Source of the DNA: Mytilus trossulus
Taxonomy: Eukaryota; Mollusca; Bivalvia; Mytilida; Mytilidae
Assembly: GCF_036588685.1 (NCBI RefSeq)
Contig: NC_086383.1
Span: 35,906,171 to 35,970,170 of the forward strand
Length of the DNA: 64,000 nt
Direction: 5' to 3'
Shown: piece by piece, positions 46,401-57,479 of the stretch
Numbering within the stretch: the first letter of the stretch is position 1
Layout: every line of letters starts with the position of its first letter
The notes under the pieces: generated by a model
Databases searched by the model: none
Told to the model about the DNA's origin: nothing
Seen by the model: the letters and a program-made list of their open reading frames with translations, nothing else
Made by a program: the position numbers and the translations under genes

Positions 46401-49400
46401 TTCTGATTTAGCATTGTCTGTCTGTCGTTCCATCTGTTGATAACACTTGAAACTTTGGCATGTTTGGTGAATTGTTCATATTTACTGACGTAAGGTAAAT
46501 TTTCTTTTTTAAAAATGTTAGATTTTACTTTCCAAGTATGGGAAGTTATGGGATATTTTTTCAGATAAAAAGACAATTGCATCATTTGCTTATGGCAATG
46601 ACTGCTTAGTAAACAAATTCATCATAGTTTATTTAAGGAATGACTGTAATATTTTTTCTGTCTATGTCTTAATAAAAAAATGACAGGTACTTTTGTAGTG
46701 GTGCACCACAATTTTTATGTTATTTAGAATAGACAGAAACAATATTACAGTCATTTCTTATAATTCAATTCTAAATTCCATTTTAAACCGTAGATAACCA
46801 TGAAAAAAAGTTGATGACGTCACGGTCGCATGACTAAATTATGTCTATGGGCTCATAACAAAATAACGTCAGCCAATCAAAAGACGTGTTACATCCAAAA
46901 ATAAATCATTTAGGTATGTTAGATGTACAAAAGTACCTGTTTAGTGTTGTATTGGCCTCCAGTTACAAGACCTTCTTTCTCCCAGTATTGCCAAGCTGCT
47001 TCAGGGAAACCTCCATTACATCTTAAATAAAATTAAATATAACAATTCATTTCAGATAGAAATTAAAATGTCAAGCAAAAACAGGTAAAGTATTATGCTT
47101 CTTTAAAATAAAATGTAGTAATTTTTGTGATGTAAGTTTAACAAAATCCTTTTATCTTGTGTTTGTACAATATGTGCGAGACAACACATTCTTTTATTTA
47201 AAATAATCTTCTCTCACTTTATTTTTTTTCTTTTACAGTATTTTTTCTTTAATCATATAATCTTGAATTATTTCTATAAAAGGAGGGATATATAGATGTC
47301 TTCTTTTTTATAAATATGAATAACAAGAGATGCGGTTGTTTGTAAATGATACAAAAACTAATCTCAAATGAATAACAATGAAAAACAAGAATCAAATAGT
47401 TTTCAGTGATAGACAGGAGTCTATTATATACATGATATACTATATCAAGATCTTAATCATCATGATCATCAGAATCACGAAAAATTGTGAAAAATTTCAT
47501 GGTACCCTTAAAAAACAAAGTTGACAAAAAAACAATAAATTTTCCAATTTTTTTTTTTTTAAATACTGTTAGTTCCAAAAATGATGTATGCAATTTCTAA
47601 TAGTGAATCACTGCTTACTGGTGGAAATGAGGGATCTAACTTATGCAATGGCAAACATTTGTGAAGGAATATCAGTGGTAAAATTATGAATGCCGGTTTT
47701 AATCATATTTATTAATGCAAACCTGATAAATAACATTTTCGCACTATTAAAAAACATCGCAATAATTTCTGAATCAATAGAATTAAAGGCAAACAGTTTT
47801 TTCGATTTTCAGATTTGTGTGTATAAACTATTCTTACCCGTTTCCACAAGTTCTACAACAATCATTCATATCTTCTGCAGACAAATGAGCATTTACTTTT
47901 CCTGCAGATTTGATACAGATTCTGTCAGACATAGCTTCTACTGCACCAAAGGCCTAAAAAAAACAATTGAAAAATTCTCCTTATACTTTTATCATATTTA
48001 TTGCGTTATATCCTGAAATTTGTGTTACTTTGGTCATGTTGAAGTCTGTTCATCTTATTGACAATTTAGGTTAAATGAAAAGACTTACTTCCGCAATAAG
48101 ATAAACCAGCAACTTATTTCACAAAAAATACTTGCAAGTCATAAACTTTCTATATACAAATGTATCTTAAAACTAATTTTTTTGGCAAGTTTTCTGTTTT
48201 GTTTTTTTCCTCATGTATATTTAACATTTATGTACATTTGTACATATGGTTCACCTGGTCCACATTCTTAAAGTGCCTGTCCAAAGTCAGTAGCCTGTAG
48301 TTCAGTGATTGTCGTTTCATGTCTGTCATATTTGCACTTATAATTGTTTTGTTATAAATTTACCCTTAGCTTTCTCAACAGAATTGTTTCATATTTTTCA
48401 TGTTTTTCGTGTCCGTCTTTTTTTATAGTCTACCCTTCAGCATGGGTCTTTCTATATTTAAGAAGGCTATAAGACCTCTTACATCCACTTAATTTGAATT
48501 TTGAATGAATGGTGGATAGTTGTCTTATTGACTATCATACCACATCTCCTTTCTTTATATCTTTTTACTACTGTGGATTCACTTATTTTCGTGGGTACCA
48601 ATTTTCGTGGTTTGAGGAAAACTTACATATTCGTGGATATTTAATTTCGTGGTTTTGGCAAAGTCTACACTCCTTCCTTTTGTAAACTTATAATTCGTTG
48701 AACTTTTGAATTTGTGGTTCTCCTATACCCACGAAATCCACGAAAATTGGTATCCAACAAATATTAATGAATCCACAGTAATCATTTTCTTACCCAGCAA
48801 GATCCACAATCTCCTTGGTCTCTGACCTCTTTGATTGTTGGACAGTTTGGCCATTGTGTTCTGGAATCAAAGGTGTCTGGAAGATCCTGTGCAGCTACGA
48901 TGTTTTTGACTGGAAGTTTCATGTGTTCTGGGGTTGGCATAACACCACAAAGTTTCTTTACATAAGCAAGTCTGTCTTGTTTTGGAATGAATTCGAAGTT
49001 TTCACCAGCCTAAAATAATAGCGGGAATAAATGCATGAATGAAAGAAAAAAAAACAATGAAAGAACAAACAAATCAATGGCAGAAAGAACAAATCAATCA
49101 ATGAAATAAACAAATGAATGAATGAAAGTACAAACAAATGTAAGAAAATACTTCAAGAAGAAAACATTGTCTCCACGGGGGGGTCTCTTCCTATATAAAG
49201 GTATATACATATGTGCCGCTGGAATGGGTCCCTTTTTTGATCCGTCAAATATATCAATGGGGTGCAATTTTGATGTATAATAAGATTGTATATGCATATA
49301 GGTACTATTTGAGCTGATAAATATATGAATGGGTTATGATTTCGATGTGAAATATATGTATAGGTAGGGATTTCACAATTATTCAATATATGAATGGGGG

Positions 49401-50273
49401 CGTTTTTAAAATTCCAGCTGCACACCTGTACCCAAAATCCCATGTTGAGACCCCCCTGTGATTGTCTCCTTTTCCTTTTACAGTTCTTATTTTATTTTTA
49501 TTTTTGTCTTTGCTTTTTTGTGTTCTCTTTGAAGGGAGGGTGCTGAAGCTATGAAGTCCCTTTTTTCTTTGTTATGTGATTTTTAAGATAGATACAAGTA
49601 TGACTGTTTAGACCTTTAAAACATATGTACTTAAACAACAGGAAGGATACTATCACTTAAGATATATGTTAAAATAGTGCATGTATACATGGTATAATAT
49701 ATTATACCATCATGACCATGTATCATTGTATAACATGGTTTGTATTCATAAAATTGTATTTTTTATAATTGTTGAATTTTTATAATTGTTGAATACACAA
49801 CATATTGATTTAACCTTTATAAACATGTTAAATCAATATGTGTATTCAACAATTATAAAAATTCAACAATTATAAAAATACAATTTTATAAATACAAACC
49901 ATGTTATACAATGATACTTTTAAAAAGATAAAGAACATGAACATGATGAAGGAGTGTAAATAGTATCTTTCAAATCAGTTATAAATTATCATGTAACATA
50001 AAAAGAATTACTTCCTAAACTTTAAAAAAAATATGAACATGTGACCCTTTACTTTTGTATGTTATTCTTCCTGATATCATTTAAATAAGTAACTTTGTTC
50101 AGATTTCATGGATTTCAGTTTCTGTATACATTTGTATATATAATTACCTTCCATGATGTTTGTTGCATATTGACAGCATCAACTATGTCATTGTAGAGAA
50201 AGTTAATCTCCTCTGTTAATGGAACAGCCCATGCTGACACAACCAGCACACATAGAACTGCTAGTAACTTCAT
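43439..50273 (-). CDS. CTSB: Cathepsin B, complete, 8 coding exons, 338 aa
   Basis: Papain-family lysosomal/digestive cysteine protease with endopeptidase and dipeptidyl carboxypeptidase activity. Exons (minus strand): 50148-50273, 48794-49009, 47838-47953, 46937-47021, 46050-46197, 45420-45536, 44613-44741, 43439-43518. All have GT/AG borders and phases that join without a break. Residues 1-16 or so are a signal peptide ([16 protein letters not shown]). A propeptide follows to about 84 ([13 protein letters not shown] is typical), and the mature enzyme starts near L85. Catalytic Cys113 is in QGDCGSCW, His283 in [11 protein letters not shown] and Asn303 in VANSWN. The occluding loop [13 protein letters not shown] carries His193-His194, which gives exopeptidase activity in this family. 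Length is as expected for cathepsin B. The ATG at 50273 follows an acceptor (TTTTGTAG), so a 5' UTR exon lies upstream. The introns carry several MITEs. No lesion seen. Confidence 0.95.
44225..44410 (-). repeat. Repeat family R3, inverted, in cathepsin B intron 7
   Basis: GACTATGCGTAATGGGCTTT, TGAAGGCTGTACGGTGACCT and a GGCAATCATACCACATCTTC end match R3 in reverse complement. An inverted R4 fragment lies just before it (43566-43760), and an R4 fragment (44840-45000) is in intron 6. Confidence 0.75.
46634..46770. mobile_element. Hairpin MITE in cathepsin B intron 4
   Basis: The arm AAGGAATGACTGTAATATTT is matched by its inverse at AATATTACAGTCATTTCTT. A perfect 12-bp palindrome GTGGTGCACCAC marks the centre (about 46699-46710). 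Confidence 0.75.
48236..48565 (+). repeat. Degraded interspersed repeat in cathepsin B intron 2
   Basis: GCCTGTCCAAAGTCAGTAGC to TATCATACCACATCTCCTTT. Related words occur at about 40625-40740 and 57216-57245. Non-coding. Confidence 0.5.
48571..48778. mobile_element. MITE family M3 with TA target sites
   Basis: Ends CTGTGGATTCACTTATTTTC and inverse of AATATTAATGAATCCACAG. Inner inverted words around TTTTCGTGGGTACCAATTTT pair with CCACGAAAATTGGTATCC. TA flanks both sides (48569-48570, 48779-48780). A diverged copy is at 60082-60297 in RIOK3. Confidence 0.85.
49174..49460. mobile_element. Inverted-repeat element with internal tandem units
   Basis: CACGGGGGGGTCTC at the left is matched by the inverse of GAGACCCCCCTGTG at the right. 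Inside, the word ATATATGAATGGG recurs about every 65-75 bp (around 49249, 49320 and 49385). In cathepsin B intron 1. The minus-strand frames at 49094 and 49153 are element sequence. Confidence 0.7.
49721..49916. mobile_element. Near-perfect long hairpin, about 90-bp arms
   Basis: Left arm 49721-49815 and right arm 49823-49916 are reverse complements with only a few differences and a loop of about 7-10 bp. A separate perfect 20-bp palindrome TGGTATAATATATTATACCA lies at 49690-49709. In cathepsin B intron 1. Confidence 0.85.
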
Positions 50274-51116
50274 TATCTACAAAATAAACATATTGAAAAT
50301 TATACAAAAAATCAAACCTAACAGATCTATTGTTTCCCTTTATGTCAAATGTTTGTCAAAGTTTCAAGCAAATTGATCATGTTGATTAAAGCATTTGTGA
50401 GTTATTGTCAGACATGTTGACGACCAACGGATGGACAATGGTTTACATCCCCTAAACCAGCGTATACAAAGAATAACATAATCAGTAAGAATTAGAACGT
50501 TGTGCCATACATTCATTGACTTGCATATGGTTCTGAAGATTTTCTGAAAGTTTAACTGAAATCAATGGATGTCATTAGTTTAGATTAGAGTGCATTATAA
50601 ATCAAGAAGCACTAACCATACATTTATAATGATTATATATTTTTAAAAGCTAAACTGATTTATGAGAAAAACTTTTATTTCAACATGTTCAAAAGCATGA
50701 AAAATAGAAAAGAAAATAGGGTCAAAATTTGAATGTAAAGCATTGTAAACATGGTAAAGTTTTTTTTACATATTTACATATTTTATGTCATATTTAGACA
50801 AGTTTATTTCCAGGCAGAACTTAAAAGGAAGTTGAACCTTAGTTATTATATGTACTTTGACTTCACCTGGAAAGAAGACAGTCAAGGATTAGATTATGCT
50901 GATCATAGCTGATTGACAAATCATGAGAATCTAAACACATGATTTGAAGATAACCTATATTTGACAAGTCTGCTTTATCATGTTTATCTTTTGGATTGTT
51001 GTAAATATTTGACCTATTACATGTATTATGAGTGATAAGTCACACTGATATTACTCAACAGTTTGTCAAAACTTGCATATTTGATATTATATACATGTAC
51101 ATTTAGTCTCAAGTGG

Positions 51117-51265
51117 CAGTGGCGGATCCAAGAGGGGTTTCCAGGGGTTGGAACCCCCCTTTTTTTAGACGATCAATGCATTTGAATGGGGAATATAGTT
51201 GGAACCCCCCTTTGTCATGGGTTGGGACCCCCCCCCCCTTTTTAACATGGCTGAATCCGCCCCTG
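51117..51265. mobile_element. CAGTGGCGGATCCA-type MITE, copy 1
   Basis: CAGTGGCGGATCCAAG at the left, inverse CAGGGGCGGATTCAG at the right, with C-rich runs (GGAACCCCCC) inside. Such ends are widespread in invertebrate hAT-like MITEs; that class is from memory. It lies in the intron between the possible 5' UTR exon and the first coding exon of cathepsin B. The Trp/Pro-rich frame at 51113 is not a gene. Confidence 0.7.
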
Positions 51266-51835
51266 AGTGGATACTTGTCTCATTCATGTCATTGATAATC
51301 CTATTTTTTTATTTAATTTTATGAACATATAATTTTTCGGATTTTATATATGTTAGCTCAAAATTTTCTGAAGTTCTGAAATTATCTGGTAATGTAATTA
51401 AATAAAATAGCCAGCAAGTTTAAACTTGTTTATCAGGAACAAACATGCTTAAAATATGAGATCTAAATAAAATAGATGGGGTATTTTGGTCAATTGATGA
51501 GACAGCTATCCATCAGGGTCTTATGGGAAGCAGATGTAAGCAACTATATATACATGTAGGTCATTGGTTAGACTTCAACACTGAACAAAACTCATACAGT
51601 ATACATGGTATATGTATTCTAAATTAAGCATGTTAAGTCATTGCAAGTGGTTTGATACGTAAAAAATAAAACAAATTATAAAGAGAAATTGAGTGACCTT
51701 ATACAATTTTTTTTATCTGACTGCAGATCAGCTTGTTTATTGAAAATGTATCGGTCCAATTCTATAGAAGACCATACAAGTGTTCATTGTTTATCATCAG
51801 GATCATGGATTAACAAATTAAAACTAGTGACTTTA

Positions 51836-51976
51836 AAATTGAGAATGGAAATGGGGAATGTGTCAAAGAGACAACAACCCGACCAAATAAAAAACAACAG
51901 CAGAAGGTCACCAACAGGTCTTCAATGTAGCGAGAAATTCTCGCACCCGGAGGCGTCCTTCAGCTGGCCCCTAAAC
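51836..51976 (-). repeat. Repeat family R2, inverted copy
   Basis: Reverse complement of 10541-10683 with few changes. The 116-codon frame at 51689-52039 is largely this repeat. Confidence 0.9.
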
Positions 51977-53021
51977 ATATATACTAGTTCAGTGATAATG
52001 AACGCCATACTAATTTCCAAATTGTACACAAGAAACTAATATAAAAATAATACAAGACTAACTTTGCTTTGTTACAAATACTCTCCAATAATAACAGGCT
52101 TAATTACTAACTGGAGTGAATTGCCAAAAGTACATGTACAGGCTAGAAAATCACTTACTGTTTTGGTATTTTTAAATGGATTAAATCTTTGGTTAGATAT
52201 TTCCTAAATTGATTTCATGAGCAATTTACAAACATGACAAAGCTAATACATAAAGTTCATACTTCATGTACTTCATTGTACTTAGAAGAGTTAACTTTTT
52301 TTAATCATAAAATATACCAAATTGCAATGTAGTAATGTGAATATTAAATGAAACTAGTACAGCGTTATTTGAAATTTAATTCGCCATGAATTTCAGTCAT
52401 GACTGTATACCAGAAGAGAGATCTAAGGGCATTAGATGGGGTCCTTCATTTATGTATTCCTACAAATTTTAGGTCATTTTACTCTTCTTTATATTTTTTG
52501 CTCATTTGCCTTTTTTATACATAATAATTTTCCATCACACATAATATTCATCTCTGAACCAACTCCCCTCACCCCCTTTGTTTTCTCAGAATCCGTATTC
52601 ATTGCAACCTAAATAAGCATTAAACATAATATCTAAACTGTTCAACAAAGCATATACACATGATATACTTGCTATTTTCAGTTGATATGGCTTGCAACAG
52701 GGTACACTGTTAATTTATATATCATGTTTCAATTTATAATGTCCAGTGGAAAATATTTCAAACTTAACAAAGGATAAGAACACTTTGTCATGTGACTTTG
52801 ATTACTGGATGTGTTTGTCAAATGGTCAAGCAAATTCAAAATAATGCAATACTGCGTTATAGTAAACAAGCAATGATATTGATATACTTGGTGCAACAAT
52901 TACAGCATTTTTAAATATAAACACATTGATTTCAATGATTAATTAATTCAATAAATAGTCATATAGTATTACTATACTATTCAAATCATTGGTTCATATT
53001 ATGGTCTGATTGTCAACTTAC

Positions 53022-53100
53022 CTATTGGTATATCTTCTAATCAATGGTATCGTTCTGATAATGTTTACACGCTTTTATTAGGTAAGTCACAAGACTATAA
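53022..53100 (-). other. Possible 5' UTR exon of cathepsin B
   Basis: The coding start is preceded by a 3' splice site at about 50280, so an upstream non-coding exon is needed. A good donor (GTAAGT, minus strand, starting at 53021) ends a candidate exon. Its 5' end is not visible; the coordinate 53100 is a rough guess. The transcript would cross 2.7 kb of repeat-rich intron. Confidence 0.35.
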
Positions 53101-53504
53101 CATCAGTCAGCTGATCAAGTTAGCGGAACATCGAAGTGTGTCATGTGACACCAAACATGTGAATAATATAATTAGATTGTGCCGTCTCATTCAATTTAGA
53201 CTGCCGAAAACACGAATTGTATAACTTAAATATGCAATATTAACAAAACATAATACGTATACAAAATAAGTAGGAAACTTTTCTTTTGATTGAAATTTGA
53301 AACAAAACGAAAGTGAAACCGGAAATAATAAATAAAAACTACCGGTATCGATTTAAGGTGTACCTTGATATTCCTCTCTAAGGACCAGGGTGGGGATTAC
53401 ATAATTTAAAAAAAAAATCCGTTTTAAACGCACATCTGTGGCATATCAATGCACAGAAAGCCGAAGCTATGTTTAGTCCAGTGGTATGGTCTGCCTTAAT
53501 AGGC

Positions 53505-53528
53505 AGTTCTTCTTCTTCTTCTTCTTCT
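53505..53528. repeat. TTC microsatellite
   Basis: Eight or so TTC/CTT units in a row. Confidence 0.8.
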
Positions 53529-53798
53529 GCAGGGTCACCGCATTTAAATTTTTTGTCTATTTTTAAAATTGCGTTATTATTAAATTTTATGTACTAGTTA
53601 AAATTTTAAAAATAATAGTAACAGAGTTAGAATAGGGAAAGACTAATAATTAGTTGAAACACAGGAACTTGTATTTACACTATACATTTTAAAATGGATA
53701 AAAATACTAACTTATCAGTTGTTTAAATTTCTTTTAGCAAGGAAAGTGATATGAATTACTAATCCGTATTAGTAATGGGTAAATTTTTGCGGTTATTG

Positions 53799-53940
53799 TA
53801 AATATTGATAACATATTTTGTATTGAAATATTGATAACATATTTTGTATTGAAATATTGAGAACATGTTTTGTATTGAAATATTGAAATTTTAATAAAAT
53901 ATTTTTTTTAATGCCAAATATTGATAATATATTTTTTCAT
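53799..53940. repeat. Short tandem repeat, about 32-bp unit
   Basis: The word AATATTGATAACATATTTTG recurs about four times with a GTATTGA link; later copies are degenerate. Confidence 0.75.
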
Positions 53941-53950
53941 TGACATTAAA

Positions 53951-54103
53951 TGAATGGCTATAATCTATTTTGAATTTATTGAACCATAAATTTAGTTTTT
54001 GACTCTTCACATTGAATAATCCGCGAAGCGGATTATGTAAAATGTGAAGAGTCAAAAATTAGTTTTATGGTTCAATAAAATCAAAATAAATTATTGCCAT
54101 TCA
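53951..54103. mobile_element. Fold-back MITE, 70-bp arms
   Basis: Arms begin TGAATGGCTATAATCTATTT and end in its inverse. The centre is ATCCGCGAAGCGGAT, so almost the whole element pairs with itself. Confidence 0.85.
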
Positions 54104-54489
54104 TTATAAATAAATTTCTATAAAAAATAAGGCTCAAAGAACTTTTAACGTTATTTATATTAACAATAACAACGTACGTGTACACATGTTAGCGTATCGG
54201 AATACACAACGTCAGAGTGGGCGTGTCGCCATCAAAATTGACAACATTGAAAATAAAACTAATAATTCAAACCAATCAGAAGACAGTAAAAACACCAAAT
54301 TTATTTATATAACTATATTTTATATAAAAAAAATGCATTACATCTTATTTTTACGCTGTCTTTTATATAAATATGTCTCTGATCCTGATGTATATAGATG
54401 TAATAGATAATCGATACAATTTAGAAAATATTGGGGTTTTTTTAAGAGCACATTCACTAATTTTCTACTGAATCAGTTTACTATAAAGA

Positions 54490-54790
54490 TTAACAATGAT
54501 ACAACTCTCCACAAGAGACCAAATGATAGTAAAATTAACAAATATAGTTTACCGTACGGCTTTCAACCATGAGAAACCCCTATACCGCATATTCAACTAT
54601 ACGAGACCCCGAAATGACATGACTAATTGTGACAAACAATTGAAACGAGAAAATTAACGACCTGATTTATGTACCAAAAAATGAATGAAAAATAAATAGT
54701 AAACAAACGAAAACCACTGAATTGCAGGTTTTAGACTAGGGACAGACACACACATAATCTGGCGGGGTTAATTTTTCGTTTGTTAGCATG
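54490..54790 (+). repeat. Repeat family R3, diverged copy
   Basis: ACAACTCTCCACAAGAGACC to TAATCTGGCGGGGTTA, in the same order as 16600-16880 with many changes. Confidence 0.75.
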
Positions 54791-54870
54791 CAACAACTCT
54801 CGTCTCACCTAACATAATATGAGACAATGGTGGAATAACATGTTTCGCATTCGCATTGTCTGTATAAATC

Positions 54871-54992
54871 CATAGGTGGATCCAGTCGTGGGAAAAATTT
54901 AATTGATTATATAGCGACCCCCTCTCATAATCTCTATCTCAAATTAGGTCAGTCAGAGCCCCCTCTTATGATAGTTTCTGGATCCGCCACTG
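54871..54992. mobile_element. CAGTGGCGGATCCA-type MITE, copy 2
   Basis: The right end reads TGGATCCGCCACTG. The left end is a decayed inverse (CATAGGTGGATCCAG). Confidence 0.65.
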
Positions 54993-56065
54993 AAATCGTT
55001 TGTGTTTCAAAGCCGGAATAAATCGTTATTGTTAACTGATACCTTTTTGTATTCTTGTCTTTCATTTTGTTGATGTGCTTTGTCTGTATGGCTTTTTGTG
55101 GAATTTTGTGATAGCAGAATTCAGTGGCTTTCATTTTGGCGAATTAAATAAATCATAGACATGAAATTTGACATTAACCTTTTTTTTTTCATTATAAAAC
55201 CTTCAACAAGGAAGCAATAAATAATAATGACTTTGTAGTTAATTAAATGATACAGTGCAAATATCCGAAGAATTAAAAAAATGGTTTGTTTCAATAAAGG
55301 TTTAGCCAACAAACAAAAAAATAATAATCATAAAATATCTTTCATTTTACGCTAATAAAAAAATCCAGTATTATTTTCCCCCGTGTTATCGCCAGAAATC
55401 AAATTGTCTGTTAGAACTTAATAGTGATTAATATAATCCTGAAGAGGTTTTTCAATGATTAATGGTAAAAGTATCACATGTAGTGTTTCAGTTTTTGTTA
55501 AGTACATACTATAAAACGTACATTAAACTCAACAACGCAAAGTGAAAAAAAAAAGATAAACATAATGCGGAAGTACAAAAAAGAACCAAGTAACGCTCAT
55601 TAGTCGAAAAGAGACCAACAAAATCATAGCAAACAACAAAAGGAAGGAAAATACATTGAACAAACAACAGTCTTGAGAATGATTACGAAAACAATGCAAA
55701 AACTGAACAACAGGCTTATACAGGAGAGAAAAATCAAGAGTACTCTCGTGTGCCTACAAAGGTATTGCTTTGTTACACAAAAACAGATTGGTCAACGTAG
55801 AAATCTTGTTCCAGGGAGGGATGAATCCTACTTTGTAAAAAAAACACCATGCACTCCGATTCAAACAAAAATTCTCTGAAATGGACCCTACTAGTATCTC
55901 AGAATGCTTGATTTGTTGATTGACAACATTTTTGACGTGTTTTTTAAACAATCAATCAGCATTACCGTGGGAACCATCTGTGTCCCTCGTCTTGTCGACT
56001 TTTTTCTTTATTCATACGAGGCTGATTATATACAAGTACTGGTCAGGAAGAAAGAAAGAAAGTTC
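54993..56065. other. Intergenic DNA, nothing recognised
   Basis: No exon or paired repeat found. Open frames of 61-78 codons at 54949, 55121, 55673, 55754, 55904 and 55920 overlap one another on both strands and resemble no family. Confidence 0.45.
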
Positions 56066-56575
56066 GCATTATCTAGGTGCGGGATTTTCTGGCTGCTTTG
56101 ACCCATCAGTGACTTTAGCTGTTGCATGTTCTTTGGTCGGGTTGTTGTCTCTTTGACATATTCCCAATTTCCATTCTCAATTTTATAGTATATCTTATCA
56201 TGAATCTATCTTGATAGAGGGTTGCTTTGGGAGTAAAATGTTACGGACGCCATCACAAGTAATTACAATATTGTCCCTTTACACGAATGTGACCTAGTGA
56301 ATAAGACTTCTTATCGGGTTTGTACTAACATGAGCAACAGGACGTGTGCCACATGTTGAGCAGGACCTGTTTACCCTTCTGGAGCACCCGATATCACCCA
56401 CAGTTTGTTGGTGGGGTTCATGTTGCTAAGTCTTTAGTTTTCTGTGTTTTGTTCTGTGTACAATTGTTGTCTGTTACATTTTTCGTTTTAAGTCATGGGG
56501 TTGTATTAAGTAATTTTTTTTATCATTTGTTTAAATTTCCTTCTGGTATCTTTCACCCTGCTTTTAAGACAAGAT
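56066..56575 (+). repeat. Repeat families R2 (56066-56190) and R4 (56225-56575)
   Basis: Both are diverged copies in plus orientation (TTGTTGTCTCTTTGACATAT; GGAGCACCCGATATCACCCA). The 77-codon frame at 56344 is R4 sequence. Confidence 0.7.
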
Positions 56576-56609
56576 GAGAATGTAAAAAGTTCAGTTCACA
56601 GTATAATCA

Positions 56610-57215
56610 ATGACCTATGGTTGCTAACCTTCAACAGACCTATGGTTGCTAACCTTCAATATACCCATAGTTGCTAACCTTCAATAGCCCTATGGTAACC
56701 GTTGCTAACCTTCAACAGACCTATGTTTGATAACCTTCAACCGACCTTTAGTTGCTAACCTTCAAGAGACCTATGGTTGATAATCTTCAATATACACTAT
56801 AGTTGCTAACACATACCTGCCAACTTTTCAAAATGCCCTTGGGGGTTTTGCGTTCAAAATGGCTGCCATAGTCCTAAAAAAAACTTCAAGGGAGCCTTCA
56901 AATACATTTTAATGTTGTTTTTTGGCTTCTTCATACTTTTATTAGCCGAATGTCATTGTAAAGTTAATTGTTTCGTTGAAAATTGCTCTTTCAAAATTTT
57001 AATTTGAGAGCCTCCATGGGGGAAATCCCCCGCAAGAAGTGACAGTTGGCAGGTATGCTAACATTCAAGACATTTGGTTGACAACCTTCAACGGACCTAT
57101 GGTTGCTAACCTTCAACAGACCTATGATTGTTAACCTTCAACAGACCTATGGTTGTTAACCTTTAACAGACCTATGATTGCTAATCTTCAAGAGACCTAT
57201 GGTTGTTAAGAGTTG
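56610..57215 (+). repeat. 25-30 bp minisatellite, about 15 units, interrupted by a MITE
   Basis: The unit is ACCTATGGTTGCTAACCTTC plus AACAG, with variation in every copy. It is split at 56812-57057 by an inserted element. Confidence 0.9.
56812..57057. mobile_element. MITE inserted in the minisatellite
   Basis: Ends CATACCTGCCAACTTTTCAA and inverse AGTTGGCAGGTATG. A direct CTAACA flanks it at 56806-56811 and 57058-57063, consistent with a 6-bp target duplication of the minisatellite unit. Confidence 0.85.
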
Positions 57216-57479
57216 TGTCATTGGAAAACCATACCACATCTTCTAATTTAAATATCAGATACAAAATAAAGATAATACATAATCTTGAAATTAAGGATAG
57301 ATCAACAAATAATATTATACCCATTAAAGACAAATCTATCTCTGATTGATAAAATATGCCTCCTTTACCACTGAACAAGTACACATTCTTGTTTTGGGGC
57401 TAACAAAAAGGGTGTGTCTCACTTTCACATTCCACATTTTCATTCTCAATTTTATATGACAACTATCTGAGTGATAGAA

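Noticed and set aside
49094-49443. Two overlapping minus-strand frames as an exon
   Set aside because: They cover the inverted-repeat element in cathepsin B intron 1 and reflect its internal tandem units.
51689-52039. 116-codon plus-strand frame as a gene
   Set aside because: More than a third is the R2 repeat in inverted orientation, and it lies within the presumed first intron of cathepsin B on the other strand.
56610-57215. CRISPR-like array
   Set aside because: Units are contiguous and degenerate with no distinct spacers, the setting is eukaryotic, and the only interruption is a transposon with target duplication.
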